A stretch of DNA of 64,000 bases, from NCBI RefSeq assembly GCF_964204645.1, contig NC_134029.1:6519001-6583000 (forward strand). The letters run 5' to 3'. Positions 43,759-64,000 of the stretch are shown one piece after another; the first letter of the stretch is position 1; the number at the start of each line of letters is the position of its first letter. Below the pieces are notes generated by a model that saw nothing but the letters and a program-made list of their open reading frames with translations, did not search any database and was not told where the DNA came from. The stretch is from Tubulanus polymorphus. Its lineage: Eukaryota > Nemertea > Palaeonemertea > Tubulaniformes > Tubulanidae. Both the position numbers and the translations under genes were made by a program.

Positions 43759-44604
43759 TTATTCAATAAGAAGGATCACAGTGTATTCGTGAAAAAAATT
43801 AAGATTTCCATAAGCAAACAGAATGAAAGATTTCACATATAAATAAGGCAAATTCAGATTACATTGATCGATTAAAAGCAAAATTCTACCGAGAATGATA
43901 CTTCAATTGTCCAACACAACCATTTTTAGTTCATTTTGAGAACATTTTGAAGGAAATACAGAAAAAGAAACATGATATAGAAGACCTAAGAGTTTTTTTT
44001 CTGTAAGTTAAATCATAATTGAAATATATTTAAAAACTTTTCAATTCCATAGAAGTTGATGTGCGATCAAATTTGGATGAAGTATATTGAAAGAGAAAAC
44101 CCCCCAGAAAGACGATTAAATCAATATGGGCAAACAAGAGTCCATCACATCACGAAACCGTTGCAAAAGTTTTATACAGATTTTGAGAACACCATGAATC
44201 TTTTCAAATAAATGAAAAACAGAAAATAACTAATTGGTTATATAGAAAAAAAAATTAAAGCTTTTCAGTACTGTTTAATTATGAATTTACGCATTCTCTG
44301 AAAAGTTAGAATATTTTCTTACAAGTCAGGCAAAAAATGTACTGGTATGTTGTCGGGAAAAAACTTAATATCATTCATTTCTTTTTTCATAGTAACAACA
44401 TTAAAACAAATATCAAATATGTAGAAAGTTTGTCATATTCCACATACATGTTCCATATACATTATATATAATTTGTTTAAGTTTCTTTTTCTTAAATTAC
44501 ATTTCATTGAAATACTGTGATTCTCCAACGAAGCAAATACCATTGTGCAGTCTCTATCATTACTTTAATCCGTATTGCGTATATCATATACGCTAGTAAA
44601 GTTA

Positions 44605-53073
<8,469 letters not shown>

Positions 53074-54064
53074 GTAAGACTAGAAATACGATCAAACAGC
53101 CCACAAGCCAAGAGTCAGAGTAAGAGAGTTTCTCCTAATACTGAACTGTGAATAAATGGCAATCAATGCAGTCCACCTTCACTCTTCGTGTTATTACGTA
53201 ATCAATGTTTCGAAAAGTAACACTAATGTAATAGATGCAGTTTTTTCCTTCTCAAAAAGAATCAATATCGAACAATCAAACCGAAGATTTACCAAATGCT
53301 AAAACGATGGTGGTGATTTTACGTAACTTTTGAGGCGAAGTCGATTGAACTGTGTGTGTGTGTGTATAGCCTACGTGCCAAGAAGAGGAAATGACACTAA
53401 AAGCGTCCAACATCTGAGCCAGGTTCTAATCGTCTTGAGTCGTGACGAATCCGCGACGTTTTATGTTTATGTTTGTGATGTTCGTTTGCGTGTTCATCCA
53501 GCCACAACTCGACGAGAACAATCTGAATTCAGCCAAAAAAGTGAATACACCACAAAAACCGATCTGTTTACATCCAAGTTGCCGTTAATTCCAATACTGT
53601 GGAGACCACGGACAAGTGAAGCACGCATGCGTATTTTTCAGTATAGTCTCGAATCCCGCTTTTTCATACATCGGAAACCCATTTTTCATTTTAACACTTG
53701 TTTGATTGGCGTTTTCAGCACTAAAGATCGTGTGGTTTGTTAAATAGATTGTTTGCTTATTGTTATCGAGGATTATCATTATAACTAATGAAGAAAGCTA
53801 TCATTATAATTTTCGGATTCGAACCTAGAAATCGGAACTGTTAGATATAGCTTTTAGCTCGAAACTATTTTACGAAATGACTACATACTCAATAAACTGA
53901 CTAGTTCGGCATAACCGAAATATTCACCACTGAGATTTATTTTCTGTATGATTTTTATTAAAATATTAAATAAGATACTGAAATAATACTACATTTATTG
54001 ATAGTAACCATAATGATGGCTTTCGTCGTCTAGTGTACTGATTCTAAATTTATGAGTAATCAAG
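53074..54064. promoter_or_regulatory. Shared 5' interval of CLPX and HSCB
   Basis: The two start codons point away from each other across 991 bases. The interval contains a (GT)n tract at about 53350-53366 and CpG-containing sequence around 53400-53640. A 137-codon open frame at 53330-53743 has no splice support or family likeness. A minus-strand B-box-like GGTTCGAATCC lies near 53816. A bidirectional promoter is plausible but no core element can be pinned. Confidence 0.4.
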
Positions 54065-55382
54065 ATGGCAGCGCCCATGAAATATATTCAATTTTGCAAA
54101 AAATCTTGTTTAAATGTGTGTTTTAGTACGCTGAGAGTCAGTAGATCATTTACATCAGTGGCTGTCAACTCGACATTCCTCGAAGATTGCGGTAAATCAA
54201 AATCGAACTGTCAAAACCTGTCAAAACGTCAAAATCATCCGTTACAATGCCGATTCCTATGCCCTTACGTAACCATGTCCGAGCGTCAGTGCTGGAAATG
54301 CGGGCGTCACAACGGTGCTGCGAAGAAGGAAACGTTCTTTTGTAAATGCGGAGTCATCCAAGAGGTTCCCGATGATATAACGTATTTCGATGTGATGCGT
54401 TTGGAAAGGTCTTTCGTTCTTGACACGCAAGAATTAATCTCAAAGAAAAGGCACTTACAGAAGGAACTTCACCCTGATCGATACGGACAAAAAACGGATG
54501 TAATTATCAGAAGTGAACTGACCTAGAAAGTTAAAATCTGTTTTAATTTGAAAATGGCTTTAAATAAATTGATAAGATGGCTCATTCGATGGCTTGAAAT
54601 AGATACATTCCTCTTGGTGAGATTGTGGTTTAGTGATAGTTTTTTCATAAACCATAAGCCAACCCAATTAATTATCAATTAGCACCAGCAATAAGCAATT
54701 AGACTAAAAATTCCTGGGGTGGTCTATCATAGCCAAAGCATGTACACAATACAAAACAAATAGAAACAATGAACAGAAGTAGAAAATATATCATATCATA
54801 TGATTATTTACCATCAAAGAAGGCCATAGGCCTGCGAGCAGCCTCTTAGTCTTGTTTATGTTAGCTAGGATTTATGGCAATTTATAGAAAATGTTGCGCG
54901 CTGTGGGCTTTCCTTGTTTCACCTTCAGAAATGCTCTATGGGCCTTCAAATTACTATTTTGATTGTTAATTATTAGGCCTGAATTTTCATTTCAGATCGA
55001 ACAAAATTTGTCCATTCAGCAATCTACATTAGTCAATGAAGCATTCAAGACGCTAAGCGAGCCGCTGTCTCGAGGACTTTACTTGTTAGGCTTACACGGA
55101 GAATCGATCGAGGAAGGGTCCACGGAAATGAAACCGGATTTTCTGATGGAGATCATGGAAATCAACGAAGACATCAGCGCTATCGAAACCGACGCTGAAG
55201 CCGTTGCGTTGAACAAGAACAATAAATCGGCGATGGAAAATCTCATTGGTAAAATAACGAAAGCGTTTAACGCCGAGGATATTCTACTGGCGAAAGAGCT
55301 TCTCGCGCGATTGCAGTATTACGAAAATATCAGCGTAAAATTAGGCGAAGTTATGATGAATCGGGGAATTGTTGTTAAATAG
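54065..55382 (+). CDS. HSCB: Iron-sulfur co-chaperone HSCB (J-protein), 2 exons
   Basis: Mitochondrial J-protein that delivers ISCU-bound Fe-S clusters to HSPA9. Exons 54065-54499 and 54996-55382 (phase 0) give 273 residues. The first 70 residues are basic and Ser/Thr/Cys-rich, fitting a targeting presequence, though longer than in human. A cysteine motif follows (C76, C79, C93, C95). The J domain is about 106-180 with HPD at 136-138, then STLVNEAFKTLSEPLSRG and the C-terminal ISCU-binding helical domain (FLMEIMEINE, ELLARLQYY). The second cysteine pair is C-x-C where human HSCB has C-x2-C. It starts 991 bases from CLPX in the opposite direction. Confidence 0.94.
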
Positions 55383-55647
55383 TGCCAATGAATTATATGA
55401 TTATGATTTGTGAATTTCATTTAATCCGTAATTTATGAATTTGAATACTCTGTATATATTTTTCTTGATTTTGAGAATGTGTTTAGAATAGATTTTATTG
55501 ACCTTTTGAGAGGTTAGTTATGCCTAGTATGATAATGTTTGTATAAAACGTCGTGGGTTATGATGGGGTTAAACGTTTTTAAGAATGAATTGTGTAGACT
55601 TTGAATTCATTTCATCGAATATACATTGTGATATGTAAAAACCAAGT

Positions 55648-55653
55648 AATAAA
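55648..55653 (+). terminator. Poly(A) signal of HSCB
   Basis: AATAAA 266 bases after the HSCB stop codon, followed by a T-rich stretch. Confidence 0.6.
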
Positions 55654-56261
55654 ATGTTTAAATGATATGTTCTTTTACTTTCTGACCTTATGCATATCTG
55701 TTTCCTGCTAACTCGGGATTCAAAGGTCGAGAGTTGCCACAAAGAGCTTCATTGGGACATTTACGTATATCATGCACTGGAGGAATAAGTCCATGATTCA
55801 AATTCATTCCATTTAAAACACAGCTTCGGAGTGCTTCAGAATGTTCTTGTTAATGTTTTGAGGATATGTAGAAAAATCTCGACCGAATTATTTTCTATTT
55901 TACATATTTGACGGTGTTGGTGCCCGATTCATCGGATTTGATAAGTCAATAAATCCATTATCCATGAGGCGGCAGTAAAATAGATTGCCTGCAATACTTG
56001 AAACGCGATGTCGTAATTCAATCGATGCTGTAAAAATTGATCTCATCGAAATATTGGAAAATATCATATTTCGGCGACGGCATACCGTACTTCTTACTGC
56101 AACCGCTCGGGAAAGAGGTTTGCTACTTTCAGAGTTGCCGCACCGACCGGTGTTGACAATAAAATAGAATAAAGTGTAAATGGGCGTCCCATATATATTT
56201 TGATATTCAAATCTCCGTAGCCTCTCGGCGTATGTCATACGATGAACTTATAATAGCTGAA

Positions 56262-56320
56262 ATCAGGGACACTAGACGAGAACTTGTTCTCATCCATTAT
56301 CGTTCTAGTGTCCCTGATGT
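56262..56320. repeat. Short hairpin
   Basis: ATCAGGGACACTAGA and TCTAGTGTCCCTGAT are exact inverted repeats around a 28-base loop. Confidence 0.75.
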
Positions 56321-56500
56321 CAGTGTTCTGGTGATAAAGTATGTGTATGATGGAAACCGAATAGCGAAGGATGAAATAGCAATATATACATGCGACAAAA
56401 ATGACAATAATTCCGAATAAGCCAAGACTCTTTCACAAAATAAAACAATAAGAGAAATACATACGGGAATAAGTAAATGAACCGATTTGCGATGTTCGAG

Positions 56501-56711
56501 CAGGGGTCGATCCAGGGGGACTTGTGAGGCTTGTGTCCACACAAGTTTTTTTTAGAAAATTGTCACCATAGAACAGCTGGGGTGTACTATTTGATTTAGC
56601 CCCTCAGCGTGGAGTGACCTAATATTGCCTTTTTGGACACCAAAGACCCCTTGGATGTGTTGTTAAGGATGTGAAGAGTTCTTCTAAATCAGACCCTGAA
56701 TACGCCCCTGT
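56501..56711. mobile_element. Related hAT-like element
   Basis: Begins CAGGGGTCGATCCAGGG and ends CCCTGAATACGCCCCTG, similar to the termini of the element at 57359-57675. No clear target duplication is seen. Confidence 0.45.
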
Positions 56712-57358
56712 CTGGGGTAAAACATACAATCATATGCATTATACAAAGCCATCTTTAGGAGGGGAGTCCCGTCCAAAATGGATCTAATAAATCGCGGGGT
56801 CTAAGATAAGAACAGTCGTTATAGTTTAGCGATTAAGACCACTGAATTATTCATTTTTCGAAAATATAGGTTATCTGAATGTAGCGATACCACCCGGCTA
56901 GCCATGGTCAGAAAATGTGAAGAATAATTTTGCTGAATTGTGTGTAAATATGTACAATTAAATCTGGCGCATAATGTTAAGGACGTAAATATCCGGGTTA
57001 TTATCGCCGTACCCTGATATCCTGACAAAGTGATGAATAGTAATTAACAGTGAATTAAGGCGACTCGAGCTCGTTAGCAAGTTCCTGACATCAGATGAAC
57101 GATGATGATTAGAACGATGCAATCGTTTTCGCAAACTGCTCCATATTTAGTTAACTGTAGGTGATTAAAGGTATGTAACAGCACCATCGTACGGTTTGTG
57201 AAAACATCAGCTGCATTTTACTATGCTTCGTCGAAGTATTCAGATTCTCTTCATCCATTATCATTTTCCTATGAAATGATACGTATGTAAAAAGTTCCCC
57301 GTGTTCATTGCAGATAAATAAATGCCCTGTGCTATGTGAAAATGTCTTCATCTCATCT

Positions 57359-57675
57359 CAGGGGCAGATCCATGGCACATATGGCGGGGTAGCACCTGAT
57401 GTAAAAGGGCAGTAATTATTGTTAAAAGGCACTTTTCACGAGAGTCGAGCGCCAAAGGGGGGGGGGGGGTGGTGTGGGTCCTCCCCCAGGAAAATTGTGA
57501 AAATATGTTGCAATTTCCCAGCATTAAAGCTTCTTTCAACCAAGGAAAAACATTTCATGGGTCTTTTAACGCCTTGGGTAGTACTGAATTTTTTATGGGA
57601 ATGATTTTCGTAGGCCAACTGAAAACCTATAGAGGGTAGCCGTGCCCCAGGTGCTACCCCATGGATCCGCGCCTG
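57359..57675. mobile_element. 317-bp hAT-like non-autonomous element
   Basis: The ends CAGGGGCAGATCCATGG and CCATGGATCCGCGCCTG are inverted repeats that continue into GGGGTAGCACCT. CATCT flanks both sides (57354-57358, 57676-57680). CAGGGGCGGATCC-type termini are common in hAT elements, but a 5-bp match is shorter than the usual 8-bp duplication. Short open frames here, with a Pro/Gly run, are inside the element. Confidence 0.6.
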
Positions 57676-60600
57676 CATCTAAGCAGGGCGGTGGTTCACT
57701 CCGACCTCCCCAATCTAATTAAGGTAACATCCGTCATACACGATAAACAGGCGCTGAAAATATAAATATATATAATCAAAAACGCTACCGAGAACGAATT
57801 CGAATAAACCGTTTTTCTGTCGCCATGTTCTTAACCCCGGATACGTTTAAATGAATCCGTCGTGAAATGATGACGGAACGGTTTTTTCTGTATGGAGAGC
57901 ACCTGTCGGATTTAATCCGCAGATCCGCCCCGAACAAATCGCTACAAATCTGATAACCGTGTAAACCGAATCAAAATTAATCATTTTCCAGTTCGCTCGC
58001 GCTTGTTTCAACTTAACAACAACAGCGGCCAACGTGAAGAAAAACCAATTTTACGTCTATATTAAATCTGTTTGGATAGAAGGTGGTTCTTAATATCACC
58101 GATCTGATGACATGGTATGATTTTTAAAAGAGGGTACGGAAATACATATCCCCACACTCTACTATACCTCTACACGTCGCACTCGAGTATTTTGACCATC
58201 GAAGACATGGACACGATCATCGGTGAGATGGAATCGTCACCAAACAAGATCACCGTTCCGACATTGAGTTAAGATTATAGATTTACGATAGTTGAAAATC
58301 TTTATTCCGGAGTATAAATTGTCACATTAACCTGATTTATTTAACACTGAGTTCATGATCTTGGAATATAACACTGATATAGTCGTTATCCTTTCATGAA
58401 AACACGACCGTTTATCAATTATTTTTCCAAGCCAAATAATGATAATAAATGAATTGACTGCTAATGAATCGCTAGAACAAATCAAATGTCCCCATCACGG
58501 ATCGTTTTGTACCCGTATTTGCATAGTATTAACGATACAGCGTTATCGTCATAATATTATGGATGTGGACGATTAGGTCGTCTTTACCCCGGGATGGATA
58601 ATAAACCAATGTGCGTGTCCGATTTACCATAGAAACACGCATGTTTTGAGATCTCCCGCGAGTTGTCATGGAAACGGGATGATGCTGTATGGCAAATTAT
58701 TACTGCCGAAACAGTGGAGCCAGATGAACAGGGATGTTGCAACAGACAAGATCGGCGCGCGAGGCTGCAACTCCGACCTATTGAAAGCGATATGCTAACG
58801 GAAAAAGGTGTCACGATGATGATAACTGTACACGCAGACGATTCCGTATATCAGCCGGTGCTAGCGAAGCGTGTATTATTTTACTAGAAATAATTGACTT
58901 ATCGCACATTACTGAGATAACATCGCATCAGTTGGTTTTTTCCTAGAGTTTAATCAGACGGAATAATCATTTACGCATACTTTAGTTAAGACAGTGAATT
59001 GCTCAGCATTTATCTGTTAATGTTCACTTTGATGACACAAAATAGACTCGCGCCGAACATGGAATACGCACTTTGAATAGATAACATATAAATCATTTAG
59101 GAAAATACGTATTTCATTGAATTTTCTGTTCTTTACGAAAAAGAGAATTCCGTACGTATATACGTGTTGCGAATGGAAATTTGGATCTTAAGAGCAGAAT
59201 CCAGAATATACAGCTGTCGATGATCAAAGAAATTCATTTTGGAGAATTATTTGAGTAAGACCACCACGAGTGTTAAGTAAATAGTAAAACAACGAAAACC
59301 GGCTCGAAGAATCTTCATATAGGCATAAGTGTAATTTCGTCCGGATTATTAACTTACCAAACTAACAGAACGGATTATTCTTATCACATATACTACTTTG
59401 AAGGTAAGAACATTATTATCAGATGCAGACTCTCGATCAATATGTAATAATCACGAATGCGGACCGCTTCGGGATTATTTCTTTTAGAAAAACTGTTTTT
59501 CCATTCCCTTTTATATATCAACAGCAAAACGCAAAATTCTCCAGACATTTGGCTTCAAATGCCCCGTGTAGGACCCATCACGACATGGATCTAATATTCT
59601 ACGTATATGATTCATAAACCATAAGCGCAGTTGGACATATACTGTAGATTCGTTACATTTTTAAAAATCACTGTATAAACATTCTACAAGAATTTCATGC
59701 AAAGGATGATCTCATATCATATATACTTCCGAAAATTATTATCAATATTATAGTAACTACATCCTTGTGTATCCAAAAATGCCTTCTTAGTCGAGCGGCA
59801 GCTGAAGATATCTAAAACAAGTACAGAGTGGTTTTTGAGCATTTTACAATGTTTCGTTTACCATTCCAGGCTTTGGCTTTTATCCGAATCGCTTGTCATT
59901 CTTATTCGCCCACAGGCTTTTTTTAAGTTTTTGAGCAATTCCTATATATGTCTATTGAATAATGATAAAAAATCTCAATCATTTAAGCTACCGTCACTGT
60001 GACAGTTGAACAGCTTTTATTTGTTTAGGTAATTTTAGTTCATCTAATGGTTTTGTCAACAGGTAATCGAAATGTCAACTAGTGCAGTTAATAGATTAGT
60101 TTTTTTGTTTCCAAATTCTACAAATTATCTGCGACGGAAATCATATTATGGAAACACGAACAAATAGAAACAACGACAACATGAGCAAGCGTGATTTTTG
60201 TCACCAGCGCTACTAATGATATACAAACACGATGTCATAATGGCAAACATTTTTCGACACAAAATCACGAATAATGCCAAACTATGCTGGACATCGGCGT
60301 TGCCGGTTCATCATTATAATGTATATACGCGTGCGCGCGATAATCGTCAGGAAGAAATGATGCAGAAACATTGATAGATTTTCATCAATTATTGAAACTG
60401 TAACGTTATAAATATGTGCGCACGAGGAAACGTGCTCGTAGAGATATCAATCCGATATCAATTAACGACGTCTAATATAATCACCCATCACGAAATCGAG
60501 CCACACTCGAAACTAAGTTCGTATGTATATATTATCTATCCACAACTGAAATGAAATTTTTGCCATGCTGTTTGATACACAAAAAGGACGGTACCCAGAA

Positions 60601-61019
60601 TCTGATGCAAATCCCGATTTCTGAAAAATAGGTTTATAAGATGTATGATTATTATGATTGTACTGCAGATCATGATGTAGGGCTGAATTTATGACGAATA
60701 TCACGTCCCCTGATTGTTACGCCTTTCACCCCGGCATCCCAAGGATAACGATGACCTTTTTCTCACTACTATCAGTTTCAAATTTCAGAGGAAAGTTACA
60801 TTATATGATAACAACCTATACGTATCAGTTCATCAAAACGACTAGATTAACCATATTCCCAGATTTCATAGAGATAGTCGTGAAAATTAACAAAATACTT
60901 CAAATTCTAAAGTTGTTATGCCGCGGAAGAATAGCGATCCTTGAAAAAAAGGCCGAATAACAGTGGTTCAAATACATGAACTGATGTTGACACTAACATC
61001 AGTTCCATATGCTTGATCT

Positions 61020-63355
61020 TTATTGATGAACGCTCTTCTCGGCGGCAGATGACGACTGAACATGTCTCGAAGATCGGGTCTCAAACATCAGATCGGGCGC
61101 GTCGTGCGGTAAAGGAAATGGTCGTTTGCGGCTAATATTGACACCACCGACAGCAAGAGATAAAACGATCACACAGACGATCTGAAACGATCGACGTCTT
61201 GACTCAGATGATCGACAATTTGCGTGCGCATGAAGTCAGCCTACAAAACAACAATATTCGCAATAAATTCACAGTCCTTAGATTCGATCATCTGATTTTA
61301 GGTGAAGTGTTTGTTATTAATAATCAAATATTTTTTGAACGATCTATGAAAATATATTGCAGTTGTATACGACCATCAATAGTTGATTAGCAAGAATTTG
61401 CTTATCTTTCAATAAAGATGTTGGATAGATTTCCTAATGTTCGATACCGAAAACATTGTATACGTAGATAGTATACATGTATGTAAATGGATGGAGTTGT
61501 TGACAGATTTTAGTTGATTTTGTGATTTATAGCTTTTTCATTATTCTCATAATACTACACGGTCTCCAGAGGTCGCCTATCGCATTGAATGCTGAGAAAT
61601 TGTCACACTTGTGTACGAGTATATAGTTTATATACATCATATATACGGACCGTAAATGACATGAGCTGAACGAACTTAACAACGCATACATTTCTTATGG
61701 CCACTTCTATCAGCACACATCTTACTGCGGATTAGCGGGTAAGATCTAGTGTGGTTTGGATGAAGGATCGTCACCGCAATCACGGTAAACCCTGCTGATA
61801 GACACACGCACAACTAACAAATCATATTTACCAAGTAATAAACAGAGCCTTGTCACTGGTACGTCAGCAGTTGCAATCAGACGACGGTCCTTGCCAGTAA
61901 TATGAAACCACTGAATAGCATTCGTAAAAACCAACGATAAGCGCAGGTCGGAAAATGTCAGAGTGACAACCACTCATCATTTCCTCACGTTGATTTTTTT
62001 TCTGAACGGGAATTCTACTAGGAAGCGTTTGCGATATTAACATAACTCGATCCTTTAAAACAGATCTTCGTAGTTCAAGAAAAAAGGCAATACTTTGCAA
62101 CGTATTTCCACGCATAGAAACCTCATAAGCCTGTAAACATGTAAGGTTCAGCGAAGTGAAGTTGAGATTTCCGTCTCGACTGTTAAATCGCTCGACCATA
62201 GGGAGACAGCCACTGAACTGTTGAAAAGATAAGAAACCCCGATACGTTCGTAAACGGGAAATTTAAGCCTGTAATATGATCGTGAAATATTACGATTCAT
62301 TTCGTATTACCCATCCATAGCGAGGATCGCGGAAAAATCACTTCGCCGATAAATCTAATTTTATATGGCGAATGTGCTAAGGTCGATAGTAGAATACGAA
62401 ATTCTCGTTTCTATCGATATGACATTTTGAAATATGAGAATATTTCCTTTCGGATTGTCGAAAAGTCGAAATCCCACGTGAGAATCGAGACGACGAACAA
62501 CTTTCTCTACTTCGCTCTTTCGTTCTCTATCTCTCGCCTCAAAACTGATTTATTACCGATGATGTAAATATCAGTAATTGGTCGTTAGGGCATAAATTCG
62601 CTCTCAGGTAATTGTATCAGGTAATTACATCGTAATAAACAGATTTCTCGGATTGTTTTATACGTCATTTATCAATACCGGCGCGCTTTATCAACATCGT
62701 CTGCAAATATAATCGTTTCTCGTTTGTCGCTTGGTTTTTTTACGTCGTTAACTCAAACTGGATCTTGGCTGTATATGCCGCGTGTCTAATCCCTCAAGAA
62801 ATGAGCCACTAGTCTAAAATCACCGTGGAATCGCATAATGATTTGTTTCATTATCAATTATCTTATTCATAACGTTGTTAGCTCTACCAAAACCTATCTA
62901 TTCTACATGCAGCGATTAATTAGACCATTATTCTCAGATTTGCGTACGAATTTTTAGTTTTGCCTCAAAAATAATTCACAATATTGAAGAAATGCTAGGT
63001 GATAGAATCTAATAATGTCAAATGGGTTTTTAGGGAGTTGAATTGTACGGTCTCTATATAGTCGAATATAATATGTCTACTAGGATAAGTTCAAGGTCTA
63101 GTTCTTGTTGTCGATGGTATAGATATTAGCAAACGGACATTTTCTCGAGTTTTATCTTGCCCGGGTTCTATATTCCCCGCGGGTTTCATGTTCGGGGGAT
63201 GTGACCGCGGCTAACCATGGCCTTACTGATAGCACGGAGCATTAGCTAATGGTATCACCTCAACTCATTCCCTGCCAAATTTTTCTATTCAAAATTCATT
63301 AGGCAGTGTAATGGTGTTATATACTAACCTGTAATTTGCCCCTGAATTGTGTCAT
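61020..63355 (-). CDS. Candidate small secreted peptide precursor, 2 exons
   Basis: Family not recognised. Exon 63329-63355 encodes MTQFRGKLQ and ends CAG|GTTAGT. Exon 61020-61181 follows an acceptor TTTCAG and encodes 53 residues plus TAA. The phases match and the join makes a typical signal peptide: a basic n-region, then IVCVIVLSLAVGG (10-22). The remaining 40 residues begin VNISRKR, a dibasic processing-type site, followed by PFPLPHDAPDLMFETR and a Ser-rich tail. There are no cysteines after the signal peptide. AATAAA overlaps the stop codon (61017-61022 on the minus strand). The intron is 2.1 kb. It could be a neuropeptide-like or other secreted precursor. The model is inferred from two splice sites only. 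Confidence 0.45.
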
Positions 63356-64000
63356 TTGTAAGGTAGTTTCGTCGAATCCTTTCGGAGTCGGGATCGACCG
63401 AGGATATATCCATGTCTTCACATAAATGAAAATGATCAGAAGTCTAACTGAGGGGCAGTTCTATCTCAAGTAAAAAGGCACCTTTTAGCTGTTATAAAGA
63501 GCACTTTCCTATTGAAAAAGGACAAATCTTAAATATAAAATGCCCGGGTACCCTGAATCAATAATTTGATAACGGATTACTTTTCCTAAAAGAAGACGAA
63601 AATAGTGTCCAAATTTCGAAAAAAATCTTGACCCAAACTTTTTTACATTGAGCCTCAGGTGACCTTTTGAGGGGCACTTTGAAGATTTGATGGGGTTTAT
63701 TCTCCGATTACGATTACGATTACGATTACGATTACGATTACGATTTTATTTACACTCCAACCATTTCCATGGTATATGGAGGAAAACTATTACACATGTA
63801 TATACAAATATTTACAAAACAACACTGAAGTGGTTAAAATTTAGAGAATGAAAACGTAACAAAATATATATACATCAACTATTTACAATACTATATATAC
63901 TATTGGAGGGATCTATATACATCTAAGCCGGTCTTATTGAATTTAGCTTATTTGACCGTTGGGTTTTTCAGAATATCAAGGGTATTAAAGGTATTCAAAT
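63356..64000. repeat. Intergenic with (CGATTA)6 microsatellite
   Basis: Six perfect copies of CGATTA run from 63705 to 63740 plus a partial copy. No gene is seen to the window edge. Confidence 0.85.

Larger units (their letters stand above)
42906..44604. other. Intergenic between RBM41 and CLPX
   Basis: No gene is recognised. It contains tRNA-like B-box motifs (43094-43470) ending in a run of 12 T, a 157-bp TIR element (43602-43758), and AT-rich sequence that probably includes the CLPX 3' UTR. A minus-strand ATTAAA near 44272 is a possible CLPX poly(A) signal. Confidence 0.45.
55654..61019. other. Gene-poor interval
   Basis: No coding gene can be supported. Open frames are below about 115 codons and lack splice-site context. 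Contents: a short hairpin at 56262-56320, hAT-like TIR elements at 56501-56711 and 57359-57675, a 12-G run near 57460, and otherwise AT-rich unique sequence. The frame 58663-58887 (74 codons, somewhat GC-richer) was looked at and not accepted. Confidence 0.5.

Noticed and set aside
53330-53743. 137-codon plus-strand open frame between CLPX and HSCB
   Set aside because: No splice context, no recognisable motif, and it lies in the likely bidirectional promoter with a GT repeat.
58663-58887. 74-codon plus-strand frame at 58.7 kb
   Set aside because: Slightly GC-richer than its surroundings, but without family likeness, splice sites or poly(A) context.
61864-62199. 111-codon minus-strand frame near 62 kb
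   Set aside because: No homology, no splice context and ordinary intergenic composition; the secreted-peptide model skips it.

Overview
This is a window of animal nuclear DNA, AT-rich and intron-rich, with dispersed short inverted-repeat elements. The proteins (diaphanous formin, TDRD3, cramped/CRAMP1, RBM41, CLPX, HSCB) stay close to vertebrate orthologues. TDRD3 and CRAMP1 keep vertebrate-like C-terminal motifs, and both of the formin and CRAMP1 genes carry minor-class introns. This suggests a slowly evolving invertebrate bilaterian, most likely a lophotrochozoan such as a mollusc or annelid. The phylum is an inference and is not shown directly. All multi-exon models were built by hand from splice sites, reading-frame phase and family knowledge; exon lengths were checked against codon counts.

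Layout. 1.4-20.2 kb, minus strand: a 24-exon diaphanous-type formin (DID, coiled coil, FH1, FH2, DAD) with a second possible first coding exon at 21.2 kb. An amine-type GPCR resembling histamine H3/H4 receptors lies on the plus strand inside the formin intron at 2.1-5.9 kb. 22.0-28.3 kb, plus strand: TDRD3 (11 exons), head to head with the formin. 32.9-41.3 kb, minus strand: cramped/CRAMP1 (20 coding exons). 41.8-42.9 kb, minus strand: an intronless RBM41. 44.6-53.1 kb, minus strand: mitochondrial CLPX (12 exons), with an unrecognised single-pass membrane protein gene on the plus strand inside its 2.7-kb intron. 54.1-55.4 kb, plus strand: HSCB (2 exons). 55.7-64 kb is gene-poor and repeat-bearing; the one candidate there is a two-exon gene for a small secreted peptide on the minus strand.

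Themes. Two introns match the minor (U12-type) spliceosome: an AT-AC intron in the formin FH2 region and an 86-nt GT-AG intron in CRAMP1. An intact gene for RBM41, a protein reported to work in the minor spliceosome, is nearby. Two plus-strand genes are each nested in an intron of a minus-strand host. The formin may have two starts, one acidic with an N-myristoylation pattern and one basic. CLPX and HSCB, both mitochondrial, diverge from a 1-kb interval. At least six families of hairpin or TIR elements occupy introns and intergenic DNA.
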